A stretch of 64,000 nucleotides of DNA from an uncultured Bacilli bacterium (lineage in GTDB: Bacteria; Bacillota_I; Bacilli_A; RF39; UBA660): contig CAKOYD010000001.1 of the NCBI GenBank assembly GCA_934130545.1, positions 62,001 through 126,000 of the forward strand. Reading direction: 5' to 3'. Position numbers and translations under genes: made by a program. Positions 50,605-61,036 of this stretch are shown here, in pieces (the first letter of the stretch is position 1; the number at the start of each line of letters is the position of its first letter). The notes under the pieces were generated by a model. It did not search any database and was not told the origin of the DNA. It saw only the letters and a list, made by a program, of their open reading frames with translations.

Positions 50605-53184
50605 CTACTTTGCTTCATACCAATTATTTCCAGTATTAATACTTACTTTTAATGGAACACTTAATTTATAAGTATTCTCCATAGTATCTTTTACTATTTC
50701 TTTTACTTTATCTATTTCATCATTATAGACATTAAATATTAATTCATCATGTACTTGTAATAACATTTTACTTTTAATATTTTCTTTAGTAAATATATTA
50801 TCTATTTCTATCATAGCTTTCTTTAATATATCAGCACTTGTTCCTTGAATAGGAGTATTTAAAGCCATTCTTTCTCCCATACTTTTAATATTATGGTTAG
50901 TATTTTTTAATTCTTCAATATTTCTTCTTCTATTCATTAGAGTAATACTATATCCTTTTAGATAAGCATCATCTATTAACTTTTGCATATAATCTTTTAT
51001 TCCCGGATATGTTTCAAAGTATTTATCCATAAACTTTTTAGCTTCACTTGGAGATATTTTTAAATCTTCAGATAATCCATAACTACTAATACCATATAAT
51101 ATACCAAAGTTAACAGCTTTAGCTTGTCTTCTCATAAGGGGTGTTATATCTTTCATATCAACATTAAATATATCCATAGCGGTCTTAGTATGTATATCTA
51201 AATTATTATTAAAAGCATCAACTAATTCTTTAACATTTGATAAGTGAGCAAATACTCTAAGTTCTATTTGCGAATAATCAGATGATAAAATAATACTATT
51301 TTCTTCAGGAACAAAAGCTTTTCTTATTAATCTTCCAAATTCATTACGAATAGGGATATTTTGTAAATTAGGTTCAATACTTGATAGTCTTCCAGTTCTA
51401 GTTAAGGCTTGAGTATAGATAGTATGTATTTTACCATCACTAGAGATGGTATTTAAAATACCTTCTAGATATGTTGAATATAATTTAGTTAACATACGAT
51501 ACTCTAATATTTTAGCAACTATTTCAAAGTTAGTTAATCTACCTAAAACATTAGCATCAGTTACATAACCAGTTTTATTCTTTTTAGCATATGGTAATTT
51601 TAATTTATCAAAGAGTATTTCTCCTAGTTGTTTTGGAGAGGCAATATTAAATTCTTCTCCCGCTAAAGTATAGATATCTTTTTCTACTTCTTCTATTTTA
51701 GTACTTATTTCTTTCTTCATATCTTCTAATATTTTAGCATCTACTCTAATACCCTCTATTTCCATCTTAGCAAGTACTTTTATTAGGGGAAACTCTATAT
51801 TACTATATAAATCATAAACTTCTTCTTCTTTTAATTTTTTATCTAATTCAGGATATGATTCATATATAAATTTAGCTCTTAATATACTATTTCTAGCAAA
51901 TTCTATATCAGTTAATTCTTTCTTTTTATTATAAAACTCTATATCATATGATAAATCATTAGCAAGAGTCGCTATATCATCTTTAATAGTATAATTTAAT
52001 AAATAAGAGGCTATCATTGTATCAAAAGTTATATCTTTAATATCTAAATTATATTTATTAAAACTTACTAAAATTTTTTTATAATCATAAGTATATTTAA
52101 TACCATTAGTTAAAAAGTTAGGTTGTTGTTTTAATACTTCATAAGGAATATATGCATATACTTCTTCATTATATAAAGACAATCCAATAATATTAGCATG
52201 ATGATAATTAGTATTATCTAGTTCTAAATATATTCCTAATGGTTTAGTAATAGATATATTATTTATTTCTTCAAGACTATTTATTATATTTACTTTTATT
52301 TCTTTATTATTATTTTCTTTAGTAATACTATCTTTCTTTAATAGAGAATAAAAGCCTAAATCATTATAGATATTTATTAATTCATCAGTATGTTCTTTTT
52401 TATATACTAAGTCATTAAAGGTAATATCTAGTGGTACGTTTCTATAGATAGTTACTAAGTCTTTACTATAATAAGCTGATTCATGGCCTTCAATTAACTT
52501 AGTTTGGGTAGCTCCTTTAATATTATTAATATTATCATATATATTATCTAGTGTTTGATATTCACTTACTAATTTAATAGCACCTTTTTCACCAATACCC
52601 TTAACACCAGGAATATTATCTGATGAATCACCCATTAAGGCTTTTAAATCAATCATATGGATTGGATCAAAGCCATAAGTATCAATAAATGTTTTTTTAT
52701 TCATCCATATATAATCTTTAGTTTTAAGTAATTTTACAGTAGTTTCATCACTGATTAATTGTAATAAATCTTTATCACTACTTACTATTAGTGCTTCATA
52801 ATCATCATCTTTTTCACACCACATAGATATTGTACCAATAATATCATCCGCTTCATATCCATCACATTCTAAGTATTTAATTCCCATAGCGGTAAGTATT
52901 TTTTTAGCAACGGGAAATTGTACTTTTAAATCTTCCGGAGTAGCATTTCTTCCTCCTTTGTAGTCAGCATACTTTTCATGTCTAAATGTTTTACCTATAT
53001 CGAAGGCTACCATCATATATTCAGGTTTTTCTTCTGCTATTATTTTATTAATCATATTTACAAAGCCATATATACCATTAGTAGGAAATCCATCTTTATT
53101 TCTCATTATATTTCCTGAATATGCTGTTGCATAATAACTTCTAAATAGTAGATTATTACCATCTACTAAAACTATTTTCTTCAT
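50605..53184 (-). CDS. polA: DNA polymerase I
   Basis: The 859-residue protein has the 5'-3' exonuclease (about 1-290, with LVDGNNLLFRSYYA, YEADDIIGT and SSDKDLLQL), a degenerate 3'-5' exonuclease domain lacking the usual DxE pair, and the polymerase domain with SSDYSQIELRVFAH, RRQAKAVNFGILYG and LQVHDELIFN. I start at ATG 53184, 7 bp after AGGAG. It serves repair and RNA-primer removal, with mutM downstream. Confidence 0.97.
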   Translation of the reverse strand: MKKIVLVDGNNLLFRSYYATAYSGNIMRNKDGFPTNGIYGFVNMINKIIAEEKPEYMMVAFDIGKTFRHEKYADYKGGRNATPEDLKVQFPVAKKILTAMGIKYLECDGYEADDIIGTISMWCEKDDDYEALIVSSDKDLLQLISDETTVKLLKTKDYIWMNKKTFIDTYGFDPIHMIDLKALMGDSSDNIPGVKGIGEKGAIKLVSEYQTLDNIYDNINNIKGATQTKLIEGHESAYYSKDLVTIYRNVPLDITFNDLVYKKEHTDELINIYNDLGFYSLLKKDSITKENNNKEIKVNIINSLEEINNISITKPLGIYLELDNTNYHHANIIGLSLYNEEVYAYIPYEVLKQQPNFLTNGIKYTYDYKKILVSFNKYNLDIKDITFDTMIASYLLNYTIKDDIATLANDLSYDIEFYNKKKELTDIEFARNSILRAKFIYESYPELDKKLKEEEVYDLYSNIEFPLIKVLAKMEIEGIRVDAKILEDMKKEISTKIEEVEKDIYTLAGEEFNIASPKQLGEILFDKLKLPYAKKNKTGYVTDANVLGRLTNFEIVAKILEYRMLTKLYSTYLEGILNTISSDGKIHTIYTQALTRTGRLSSIEPNLQNIPIRNEFGRLIRKAFVPEENSIILSSDYSQIELRVFAHLSNVKELVDAFNNNLDIHTKTAMDIFNVDMKDITPLMRRQAKAVNFGILYGISSYGLSEDLKISPSEAKKFMDKYFETYPGIKDYMQKLIDDAYLKGYSITLMNRRRNIEELKNTNHNIKSMGERMALNTPIQGTSADILKKAMIEIDNIFTKENIKSKMLLQVHDELIFNVYNDEIDKVKEIVKDTMENTYKLSVPLKVSINTGNNWYEAK

Positions 53185-53194
53185 ATCAATTCTC

Positions 53195-53485
53195 CTATCC
53201 ATAATATCTTTTTAAATATATATTTTTATTATTAGTAATTAGTATTACTAAGTCTTCATCAGTTATTTCTTCTATTACTTTTCCATACATACTATCTAGT
53301 ACTCCCAAACTAATAATACTATGATTTATTTTAGATAATAATTTTTCTTGCATATATAAATAATCATTTACTTTAACTTTGTCATCTATATCATAAAAAT
53401 AAATAGTTAGTTCATAAATATTATTATTTATATCTTCTAGTACATAAAGAGAGTTATTTATTTCTTTTATTTTTAATCTAATCAT
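53195..53485 (-). CDS. Hypothetical small beta-rich protein (96 aa)
   Basis: I do not recognise this protein. It has a beta-strand-rich pattern with short turns (IRLKIKEINNSLYVLEDINNNIYELTIYF) and no membrane segment or signal. Length and strand pattern suggest a small barrel, which is a guess. Its ATG overlaps the end of the LRR gene by 4 bp and it ends 10 bp before the polA start, so it is in one transcript with polA and mutM. Confidence 0.72.
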   Translation of the reverse strand: MIRLKIKEINNSLYVLEDINNNIYELTIYFYDIDDKVKVNDYLYMQEKLLSKINHSIISLGVLDSMYGKVIEEITDEDLVILITNNKNIYLKRYYG

Positions 53486-54888
53486 CTTATCTTACTCCTA
53501 GTAGAATCTTCTAATAATATATTTAGATAATTATTATCAAAATCAAATATTGGAATATCTAATTTTTCTACACTACTATTTATATATAAGAAACCAATAC
53601 CTACACTTTGTAAGTTAGGAATACTTATACTTTTTAGTGAATCATTTAAATACATAAAGGCACTACCTATTCTAGTGACATTAGGTAAATTTATTTTTTT
53701 CATACTTTTATTATGATATAGAAAAGCATTACCTATCGCTTGTAATTGAGGGGACTCTAAATCTATTAAAGTTTCATTTTTAAATAAAACATTAGTACCT
53801 ATATTACAAGCATTTTTTATTTTAAGAGATTCTAAACTATTATCATGTAATAAATAATTACTTGGCACATTAGTTATATTACTATCTTCAAGAGATATTA
53901 ATTTATTGTCTTTATCCAGAAGTAAGATGATATCTTGACCCTCTACTAAGGAGATTTCTACTCTTTTACCATCTTGAGTATTAGTTATCACAATATTATT
54001 TATAGGGGGTATTGTACTAGGAAATGTATCTCTTGTATTTTCATCATAGAGACTAATAGTTTTATTAACTAAGTCAATAATGAAATAATCAGCTATTAAA
54101 TATTTCTCTCTAGGATACTTTTTTACTTCAAAATTATCTATTATTATATTATCTGGGCAATAGTATATGTTGTTTAATTCATAGTTATATTTATATAGTT
54201 TACCATCACTAGCTAAAACATAGTTTGGAATATCAAAAAAACTACTTTGATATTTTTGCTTTAGGTCATAATACTTTTCAAAAGACAGTGTTAAGCCAGG
54301 GATAATATTATCTAGATTATTAGAGAATGTAGCATCAGGATTAGATACAGTATGATTGTATCTATTCTTTATTGATAGCATGTGAGTAGGATCTCTAGTA
54401 AACTGAATACTTATTACTGAGGTACCATATTCATCTTGCCTTTTAGGATTTATAAAGTCTTCACGTTTTAGACTATCAGCATTATCTTTAACGGCAAAGA
54501 AGACATAACAATCATTTAATCTATTAGTACGAAAGGTACATAATCTTTCTTTTGGTTGATAATACTTAGTAAATGATTGGATTTCTTCTTCAGTAAGGCA
54601 TTCATATAATGTATAATGAACTTGTCTTAGTAATTCTTGGGGTGTTTTATTAATACTTTGTTTCTTGGTGCTAATACTTTGGGTTCTTAAGATATAATTT
54701 CTAAACTCTGTAATTAAATTATTACTTATTATATCTTGGCATAAACTTTTATTAGGATAGAAACTTTGTAATAAGATAGTGCTTAGTTCATTATTACCTT
54801 TCTCTAAAATAGTGGGAAACAATTTACGACATAGATGCATCATGTCTTCACCAAATTTCTTCTTTATTATTTTTAAATCTTCATTCAT
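53482..54888 (-). CDS. Leucine-rich-repeat (BspA/LRR_5-like) protein with N-terminal alpha/beta domain
   Basis: The 468-residue protein has no signal peptide. Residues about 1-310 are not assignable and hold a helical start (DLKIIKKKFGEDMMHLC) and a beta-rich middle. The last 150 residues are irregular repeats of about 23 residues: KNACNIGTNVLFKNETLIDLESP, AIGNAFLYHNKSMKKINLP, RIGSAFMYLNDSLKSISIP, SVGIGFLYINSSVEKLDIP. These resemble LRR_5 repeats seen in gut bacteria. Intracellular here, so not an adhesin. It heads the polA-mutM transcript but its role is unknown. Confidence 0.8.
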   Translation of the reverse strand: MNEDLKIIKKKFGEDMMHLCRKLFPTILEKGNNELSTILLQSFYPNKSLCQDIISNNLITEFRNYILRTQSISTKKQSINKTPQELLRQVHYTLYECLTEEEIQSFTKYYQPKERLCTFRTNRLNDCYVFFAVKDNADSLKREDFINPKRQDEYGTSVISIQFTRDPTHMLSIKNRYNHTVSNPDATFSNNLDNIIPGLTLSFEKYYDLKQKYQSSFFDIPNYVLASDGKLYKYNYELNNIYYCPDNIIIDNFEVKKYPREKYLIADYFIIDLVNKTISLYDENTRDTFPSTIPPINNIVITNTQDGKRVEISLVEGQDIILLLDKDNKLISLEDSNITNVPSNYLLHDNSLESLKIKNACNIGTNVLFKNETLIDLESPQLQAIGNAFLYHNKSMKKINLPNVTRIGSAFMYLNDSLKSISIPNLQSVGIGFLYINSSVEKLDIPIFDFDNNYLNILLEDSTRSKIR

Positions 54889-55067
54889 TGTATCACAGCC
54901 TTATTTATATAATATATTTTACCAAATTTATAATGAAAAGTCTTTAGTTTTATTAAAAAAGATAATTATTACTTATTTGTTTAATAGTAAGTTTTGAAAA
55001 AATTTTTTATTTATGGTATCTCATTATTACTCTATTTAAAAAAAGTCTACTTTACAGTTTTTTAGGA

Positions 55068-55097
55068 ATAGAAAAAATGCACTTTGAAAATGCATTT
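55068..55097 (-). terminator. Terminator of polC
   Basis: AAATGCA / TGCATTT with a 9-nt loop followed by a T run on the minus strand, directly after the stop codon. Confidence 0.75.
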
Positions 55098-55098
55098 C

Positions 55099-58000
55099 TT
55101 AAAATAAACTTAATTGACTTGTCTCAGGCATGCCTTCAAATATTCCCATAATTCGCATTTTGTCGATTAGTGTTTGTGATACTTTACATCTATTTTGGAA
55201 GTCTTCAATACTAATAAATGGGTGTTTTTTAGCTTCTACTTCAATATTTTTGGCAACTACTTCGCCAAGTCCGTCAATAGTTCTGAAAGGTGGGATTAAT
55301 GTCATACCATCAGTATCAACATCAAATAATAAGCCTTTACTTTTATATAGATTAAATGGTGCAACTTTTACTCCTCTAGCCGTAGCTTCAAGAGCAACGT
55401 GTAAGCTTTCGGATACTCCGTTTTCTTTATTGGTAGCATCATATCCTTTGCCTTCTATTTCAATAATTTTGTCTTTTATAGCGTCATATCCTTTTATCAT
55501 TGCTTCAATATCAAAGTCAGTAGCTTTTGTTGATAGCCAACTAGCATAGAAGTATGCTGGCATATGAACTTTGTACCAAGCTATTCTAAAGGCACTGATA
55601 ACATAGGCAGCAGCGTGGGCTTTAGGGAACATGTACTTAATCTTTTCACATGAATCAATAAACCATTCTTCAATACCTGCTTCCTGCATTGTTTTCTTGT
55701 GTTCTTCCCAAGTAGCTTTATCTTTAGAAGCTTTACCTTTTCTAACAAACTCCATTATTTTGAAGGCTTTGATTGGTTTAACACCGTGGTACATTAAGTA
55801 AACCATGATATCATCACGACAACCAATTACTTCTTTAAATGGAACAATATTATTTTTAATTAAGTCTTGAGCATTACCTAACCAAACGTCAGTACCATGT
55901 GATAATCCAGATATTTTTATTAATTCGGCAAAGGTTGTTGGTTTTGTTTCGGCAACCATACTGATAGTAAATGGTGTTCCAAATTCAGGTATTCCTAGAG
56001 TTCCTGTTTCACACATTATTTGTTCATTAGTAACTCCTAGGGCTTTAGTAGAGGTAAATATACTCATTGTATCTTTATCATCTAGGGGAACTTTTAAGAT
56101 ATCTGTTTTAGTTAAGTCTTGAATCATACGCAATTGCGTTGGATCAGAGTGTCCAAGAATATCTAGTTTTAATAAGTCTTGGTCAATAGCGTGGTAATCA
56201 AAGTGGGTTGTACGCCATGGTGACGTTGGATCTTCAGCCGGAAATTGGAATGGTGTAAAGTCAGAGACATCCATGTAATCAGGTACAACAACGATACCTC
56301 CGGGATGCTGACCGGTTGTTCTTTTAACACCGGTACATCCCATCGCTAATCTTTCTATTTCACAATTTCTTTTACCCATTATTCCTTTATCTTCAAAGTA
56401 ACCACGGACATAACCAAAGGCTGTTTTCTCTGCAACAGTACCAATTGTTCCGGCACGATAAACGTTATCTACCCCAAATAATACTTTAGTATATTCATGA
56501 GCTGAAGCTTGGTTTAAATCTGAAAAGTTTAAGTCGATATCCGGAACTTTATCGGCATTAAATCCTAGGAAGGTAGCAAATGGCATATCTTGACCATCTT
56601 TTATTAATGGAATATGACAATTAGGACATTCTTTATCCGGTAAGTCAAATCCTGAAGAATATGTAGCACCTAATGAATTACCTTTTTCATCATCAAAGAT
56701 ACTAAGTTTACACTGAGAACAACGGTAATGAGCCGGTAATGGATTTACTTCAGTAATACCCATCATTGTGGCAACGAAACTACTTCCAACGCTACCACGA
56801 GAACCTACTAAAAAGCCATCATCATTAGAGTGTTTAACTAGTCTTTGAGCAATTAAGTAGATAGGATCGAATCCTCCCCCGATAATACCTCCTAATTCTT
56901 TTTTTAGTTTTTTTTCTAACTTAGTATCATCTAATTCACCATCTTCTTCAGTATTCCAATTATCTTTTAAGTAATCTTTTAATAAAGTTTTTACAGAATC
57001 AAAGCCATCAATTAGTGTTTTATGTAAGTTAGCATATATTTCTTTAGTTTTTTCTTCTTCTGATAAATCAGGATTGTTTTTTTCAATAATACTAGTCCAA
57101 CATTTATAAACAATATCACCATATAATTCTGTAGCTATTCTACTTTCAATATTATATGGAAGATTATCGCCATACCAATCTTTGGCTTTATTATAAACTA
57201 GGTCAGTAACTACTCGTGGACAATCTAGATAACTTTTACCATCATCACTTTTTACTCGTGGAGAGAATGGGATACCTCCAGTATCAATTATAACTTCAAT
57301 AAAGTCAGCCATATCTAATATTTTATTAGTATTTTCAACGACTATTTTATAGGCTAAATCTTTATCTAAGAAATCAAAGTCTTGAAGCATTTCTTCAGTA
57401 GTTCTAAAGTGCTGTGAAGGTATTTCTGTGATACTACTTTTAGCAAGCGGATGTCGACCACCGCCTGGTACTTTTTGATTAACAATTATTTCACGATATA
57501 TTTTATCTTCACGATAGAAATGATGTACGTCACCTGTTGCTACAATAATTTTTCCAGCATTGATAGTAGCATCGATGACTTTTTTAATATGTTCTTTTAC
57601 TTCATATTCATTTTTAAAATCACTTGTTTGGATTAAATGGCCATATACTTCTGGTGGTTGAACCTCTACATAGTCATAGAAGTTAATTATATTAGTTAAC
57701 TCTTCACCTTCTTTACTACGTGCTAAGATAAATACTTCCGATTCATAACAACCGCTACCAATTAATAAGCCTTCTCTTAATTCATTTAGTTTACTTCTTA
57801 ATATTCTTGGTGTTTTATATAAGTACGTAGTATTAGCTAGGGATATTATTTTAAATAAGTTTTTTAATCCTGTTTTATTTAGAGCAATAGCATTAAAGTG
57901 ATAAGTATTACCAAATTTATGGATTTCATCTTTTGGTATTAATCTTTCTAAGTCTTCAACAGTATTATAGTTTTGATCCATTAGTTTTTGAGTCATTTTA

Positions 58001-59730
58001 TAAAAAACATAAGCAGTTCCTTCAGCATCATAGTCTGCTCTATGATGAGCATCTTCATCCCATTCAACATTATATCTTTTTACTAGGGCTGATAAACCAT
58101 GTCTAGAAAATCCTTGGTCTAAGGCTCTTGATAATTCTAGTGTATCAATAACGGTATTAGTAAATTCTCCTAGATTATATTTTTTCATGGACATTTCAAT
58201 AAATGAAATATCAAATTTAGCATTATGCGCAACCATTGGTAAATCTCCAGTCCACTCTAAGAATCTTTTGGTAACATTCTCTTCACTATCTTTTCCTTTT
58301 AACATTTCATCAGTTATACAAGTTAGCTCAGTTATTTTTTTAGGTAAGGGACGCTGTGGGTCAATTAATTCATCAAAACGGTCAGTTATAACACCATCAC
58401 ATATTTTAACAGCACCTATTTCAATCATTTGGTCACCATTTGCCGCATTAAAGCCGGTTGTTTCGGTATCAAATACAACAAAAGTAGTATGTTCTAGTGG
58501 ATAATCTTTAGGTCTTACAACAATATTAACTGTATCATCTACTAATGTTAATTCTGTACCATATAGTCCTTTAAATTTTTTACTTTCGTCTTCTACCTTT
58601 TTATTATAATCAGTGATAAGGCCATAGGCGATAGGAAAAGCTTGACAACCATTATGATCTGTTATAGCTACACCACGATAACCCATTTTAATCGCATTAC
58701 TAACTAATTCACAAGTATGTTTACCTAAATCTACTCTAGTTATACCATCCATTTGACTCATCATCGTGTGAGCATGTAGTTCTACTCTTTTTACTTCAGC
58801 ATTATCTACTACTTCCTCTGTTTTGGGTGAATCTATTTTTTCTATATCTTTATATCTAGTATTAAATACTAATTCATTAGCATATCTATCCATGACTACT
58901 TTACCATAAAAGTTATACCAAGAACCTTGTTTTAATAAATCTTGTAATAGTTGATATTCTTTATCGTCTTTAGTAAATGTTTTTACATAAATACTATCCG
59001 TATTATCAGTTAATTTTATAGTTATTATTTTATAGCCACTTTTAGCTTCAAAATAGTCAATACCAAATATTTGTCCTGATATATTAATATTATCTACTTC
59101 ATATAATATATCTTTTAATTTTGTTATTTCACTACTCTTTTTAGGTCGATATGTTGGTTTATCTACTACTTTTTCTTCTTTAGGCGTTTCTTCTTTTTTA
59201 GGATAGTCAATATTAATATTACTATTTAATTCATGTTCAATAGTGGCTTTAATATCTTTATCCATAACTAAATTAGTTTCTATATTGGTAATATTAAAGC
59301 CATAATTAGATAATGACTCAGCAATATATTTAGAGGAAGATTTAATATCTTCTTTTTCAACAATATTATATATATCTATAACTACAGCATTATCTTTAAT
59401 ATTAATAGTTCTATCTTTAAATACATTATACTTACTATTATTATCTGCTAAAGAGTGAATAATATTTTCAAAATATAGCGATATTTTACTATTATCAATA
59501 TTAGCAACTTCTATTCTTAGAACAACATCATTTACTTCCGTAAAGTTTTCTTTTAAACACATTAATAATTTATTATAAGTATCTATCGATATTAAATTAT
59601 CTGAATTAATAATAATTACCCAAGTATTATCTTTTTCTATTTGAATTTTCGATAAAGAACAATTATCTAGTTCATTATTGTCATCATGATAATTAATTGC
59701 CTCTAATAATTTTTTTAATTTACTACTCAT
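55099..59730 (-). CDS. polC: DNA polymerase III subunit alpha, PolC type
   Basis: PolC is the leading-strand replicase of low-GC Gram-positive bacteria. I start at ATG 59730; the GTG codons before it serve as the ribosome-site region. The 1543-residue protein shows in order a divergent N-terminal domain, an OB fold (about 210-290), PHP (VELHAHTMMSQMDG near residue 320), a DEDD exonuclease (DTETTGF, about 415-585) inside PHP, and the polymerase core with DIDLNFSD, GTIGTVAEKTAFG and the Cys4 zinc motif CSQC with CPNC. Exonuclease inside PHP is the mark of PolC against DnaE. Confidence 0.98.
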   Translation of the reverse strand: MSSKLKKLLEAINYHDDNNELDNCSLSKIQIEKDNTWVIIINSDNLISIDTYNKLLMCLKENFTEVNDVVLRIEVANIDNSKISLYFENIIHSLADNNSKYNVFKDRTINIKDNAVVIDIYNIVEKEDIKSSSKYIAESLSNYGFNITNIETNLVMDKDIKATIEHELNSNINIDYPKKEETPKEEKVVDKPTYRPKKSSEITKLKDILYEVDNINISGQIFGIDYFEAKSGYKIITIKLTDNTDSIYVKTFTKDDKEYQLLQDLLKQGSWYNFYGKVVMDRYANELVFNTRYKDIEKIDSPKTEEVVDNAEVKRVELHAHTMMSQMDGITRVDLGKHTCELVSNAIKMGYRGVAITDHNGCQAFPIAYGLITDYNKKVEDESKKFKGLYGTELTLVDDTVNIVVRPKDYPLEHTTFVVFDTETTGFNAANGDQMIEIGAVKICDGVITDRFDELIDPQRPLPKKITELTCITDEMLKGKDSEENVTKRFLEWTGDLPMVAHNAKFDISFIEMSMKKYNLGEFTNTVIDTLELSRALDQGFSRHGLSALVKRYNVEWDEDAHHRADYDAEGTAYVFYKMTQKLMDQNYNTVEDLERLIPKDEIHKFGNTYHFNAIALNKTGLKNLFKIISLANTTYLYKTPRILRSKLNELREGLLIGSGCYESEVFILARSKEGEELTNIINFYDYVEVQPPEVYGHLIQTSDFKNEYEVKEHIKKVIDATINAGKIIVATGDVHHFYREDKIYREIIVNQKVPGGGRHPLAKSSITEIPSQHFRTTEEMLQDFDFLDKDLAYKIVVENTNKILDMADFIEVIIDTGGIPFSPRVKSDDGKSYLDCPRVVTDLVYNKAKDWYGDNLPYNIESRIATELYGDIVYKCWTSIIEKNNPDLSEEEKTKEIYANLHKTLIDGFDSVKTLLKDYLKDNWNTEEDGELDDTKLEKKLKKELGGIIGGGFDPIYLIAQRLVKHSNDDGFLVGSRGSVGSSFVATMMGITEVNPLPAHYRCSQCKLSIFDDEKGNSLGATYSSGFDLPDKECPNCHIPLIKDGQDMPFATFLGFNADKVPDIDLNFSDLNQASAHEYTKVLFGVDNVYRAGTIGTVAEKTAFGYVRGYFEDKGIMGKRNCEIERLAMGCTGVKRTTGQHPGGIVVVPDYMDVSDFTPFQFPAEDPTSPWRTTHFDYHAIDQDLLKLDILGHSDPTQLRMIQDLTKTDILKVPLDDKDTMSIFTSTKALGVTNEQIMCETGTLGIPEFGTPFTISMVAETKPTTFAELIKISGLSHGTDVWLGNAQDLIKNNIVPFKEVIGCRDDIMVYLMYHGVKPIKAFKIMEFVRKGKASKDKATWEEHKKTMQEAGIEEWFIDSCEKIKYMFPKAHAAAYVISAFRIAWYKVHMPAYFYASWLSTKATDFDIEAMIKGYDAIKDKIIEIEGKGYDATNKENGVSESLHVALEATARGVKVAPFNLYKSKGLLFDVDTDGMTLIPPFRTIDGLGEVVAKNIEVEAKKHPFISIEDFQNRCKVSQTLIDKMRIMGIFEGMPETSQLSLF

Positions 59731-59845
59731 TATTATCACCACTTTACTATTTATTATATCAAAAATAAAAATTAATTAAAGAAAGTTTACAAAGTTTTTT
59801 ACATAAATTTTAAATTAGTTCTCATAATAATATTGGGTGATCAAA

Positions 59846-59995
59846 ATGGCTAAGAACAAAAAGTCAAAAAGCTCAAATTCTGCTAATAGAAATAGTATGA
59901 ATAATACACATGATTGTTCAAATAGTATGAATAATAAGTGTTCTGAAAATAATACTAACTCTAATAGTATGAATAACAAAAACAACCTATTTTAG
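59846..59995 (+). CDS. Asn/Ser-rich low-complexity peptide (49 aa)
   Basis: The ATG at 59846 follows TGGGTGATC. The 49-residue product opens with MAKNKKSKSS and then contains three NSMNN repeats, two Cys and a high content of Asn and Ser; it ends KNNLF. A strong terminator straddles the stop codon. Composition resembles small acid-soluble or coat-type spore proteins, but no family match is visible, and the case for translation rests on ribosome site and terminator alone. Confidence 0.6.
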   Translation: MAKNKKSKSSNSANRNSMNNTHDCSNSMNNKCSENNTNSNSMNNKNNLF

Positions 59996-60005
59996 GGTTG
60001 TTTTT
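59978..60005 (+). terminator. Bidirectional terminator between the small Asn-rich gene and the lipoprotein gene
   Basis: AAAAACAACC / GGTTGTTTTT pair perfectly over 10 bp with an 8-nt loop and T-rich flanks on both strands. Confidence 0.82.
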
Positions 60006-60476
60006 CTATTTATTTAAGACTAATTTTTTGTTAGATACATCTATTTCAAAATCACTAATTATTTTAGCATATAAATCTACCAATTCTTCAGATGTGTATT
60101 CTTCTTTTATTATTCCATCATAATATAGAATGAATTCTGTTAAAGGCATTGTTTCATATTCAACATTAGTAAATCCTTCAGCACCACTTTGATATATTAC
60201 GCCATTATTGCTAAAAGCATCATAGTATGTTTCATTTTTTTCTGAGCCTTTTCTTCCTAAATTAATATAATATTTATCATATATTTTAGTTATAATAATA
60301 TAATAATTTTTTAGATATCTATTCTCAATAGTGTTAGTTGCGGTATATACTCCTTCTTCATCTTTGGTATATATAAATCTTTCGTGTTGTGTACATCCTG
60401 TCATACTAGTCATTAAAGTAAAAGCTGTAATACCGGCAACTAGTTTAGAATTAATACTTGTTAATTTTATCTTCAT
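60006..60476 (-). CDS. Small lipoprotein of unknown function
   Basis: I start at the second in-frame ATG (60476), 9 bp after AAAGG; the first is only 3 bp from it. The 156-residue product has a lipoprotein signal peptide ending in MTSMTGC, followed by a beta-rich domain (RFIYTKDEEGVYTATNTIENRYLKNYYII...). The lipobox is typical in position but T-G-C is a loose fit. No family assignment is possible by eye. It ends in helix-strand DFEIDVSNKKLVLNK. Confidence 0.75.
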   Translation of the reverse strand: MKIKLTSINSKLVAGITAFTLMTSMTGCTQHERFIYTKDEEGVYTATNTIENRYLKNYYIIITKIYDKYYINLGRKGSEKNETYYDAFSNNGVIYQSGAEGFTNVEYETMPLTEFILYYDGIIKEEYTSEELVDLYAKIISDFEIDVSNKKLVLNK

Positions 60477-60531
60477 AATCATTTCCCTTTCTTGGGTTAG
60501 TATTATAACACTTTTTATTTATTTTGCAAGT

Positions 60532-60993
60532 TTAATATATAGTACCATTATTATTAGTATATTCTTCAAATATTTTCATACATTCTTCACGATTTATTTG
60601 ATGCATATCTAATAATTTTAATTCTCTATTATTTAGATATTCATAAATCATATCATCTCTAAAACCAATATTATTAGCATCTACTTTATCACAACCATAA
60701 TAAACAGTTTTAATATTAGACCAAATAATAGCTCCTAAACACATTGGACATGGTTCACAAGTTGTATACATTATACAGTTTGATAAATCATAAGTATTTA
60801 ATTTTTGACAAGCATTTCTAATAGCAATAACTTCAGCATGAGCTGTTGGATCATTATTTAGGATAACTTTGTTATTACCGTAAGCAATAATATTACCTTC
60901 TTTATCAGTAATGACTGCTCCGAAAGGTCCTCCTTCTTTATTTCTGATACCATTTATAGCACTTTCTATAGCTTTTTTCATTATAATATTCAT
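60532..60993 (-). CDS. guaD: Guanine deaminase (cytidine-deaminase fold)
   Basis: The enzyme converts guanine to xanthine. I start at ATG 60993 behind AAGGAG. The 153-residue protein has GGPFGAVI, the zinc ligand and acid in HAEVIAIRNAC (H52, E54) and PCPMC (C82, C85). The C-terminal DDMIYEYL region and 153-residue length match Bacillus GuaD better than the tRNA-editing deaminase TadA, which is the alternative. Confidence 0.85.
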   Translation of the reverse strand: MNIIMKKAIESAINGIRNKEGGPFGAVITDKEGNIIAYGNNKVILNNDPTAHAEVIAIRNACQKLNTYDLSNCIMYTTCEPCPMCLGAIIWSNIKTVYYGCDKVDANNIGFRDDMIYEYLNNRELKLLDMHQINREECMKIFEEYTNNNGTIY

Positions 60994-61036
60994 ATTATCT
61001 ACTCCTTTTTTAGTGTATTTATAGTATAGCATATTT

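Noticed and set aside
55130..55549. A 139-codon plus-strand frame within polC
   Set aside because: It is a mirror of conserved polC codons, with no ribosome site and no recognisable domain.
60532..60993. The deaminase as tRNA-adenosine deaminase TadA
   Set aside because: The C-terminal region and DDMIYEYL stretch fit guanine deaminase better; the TadA end motif was not seen. The choice is not absolute.
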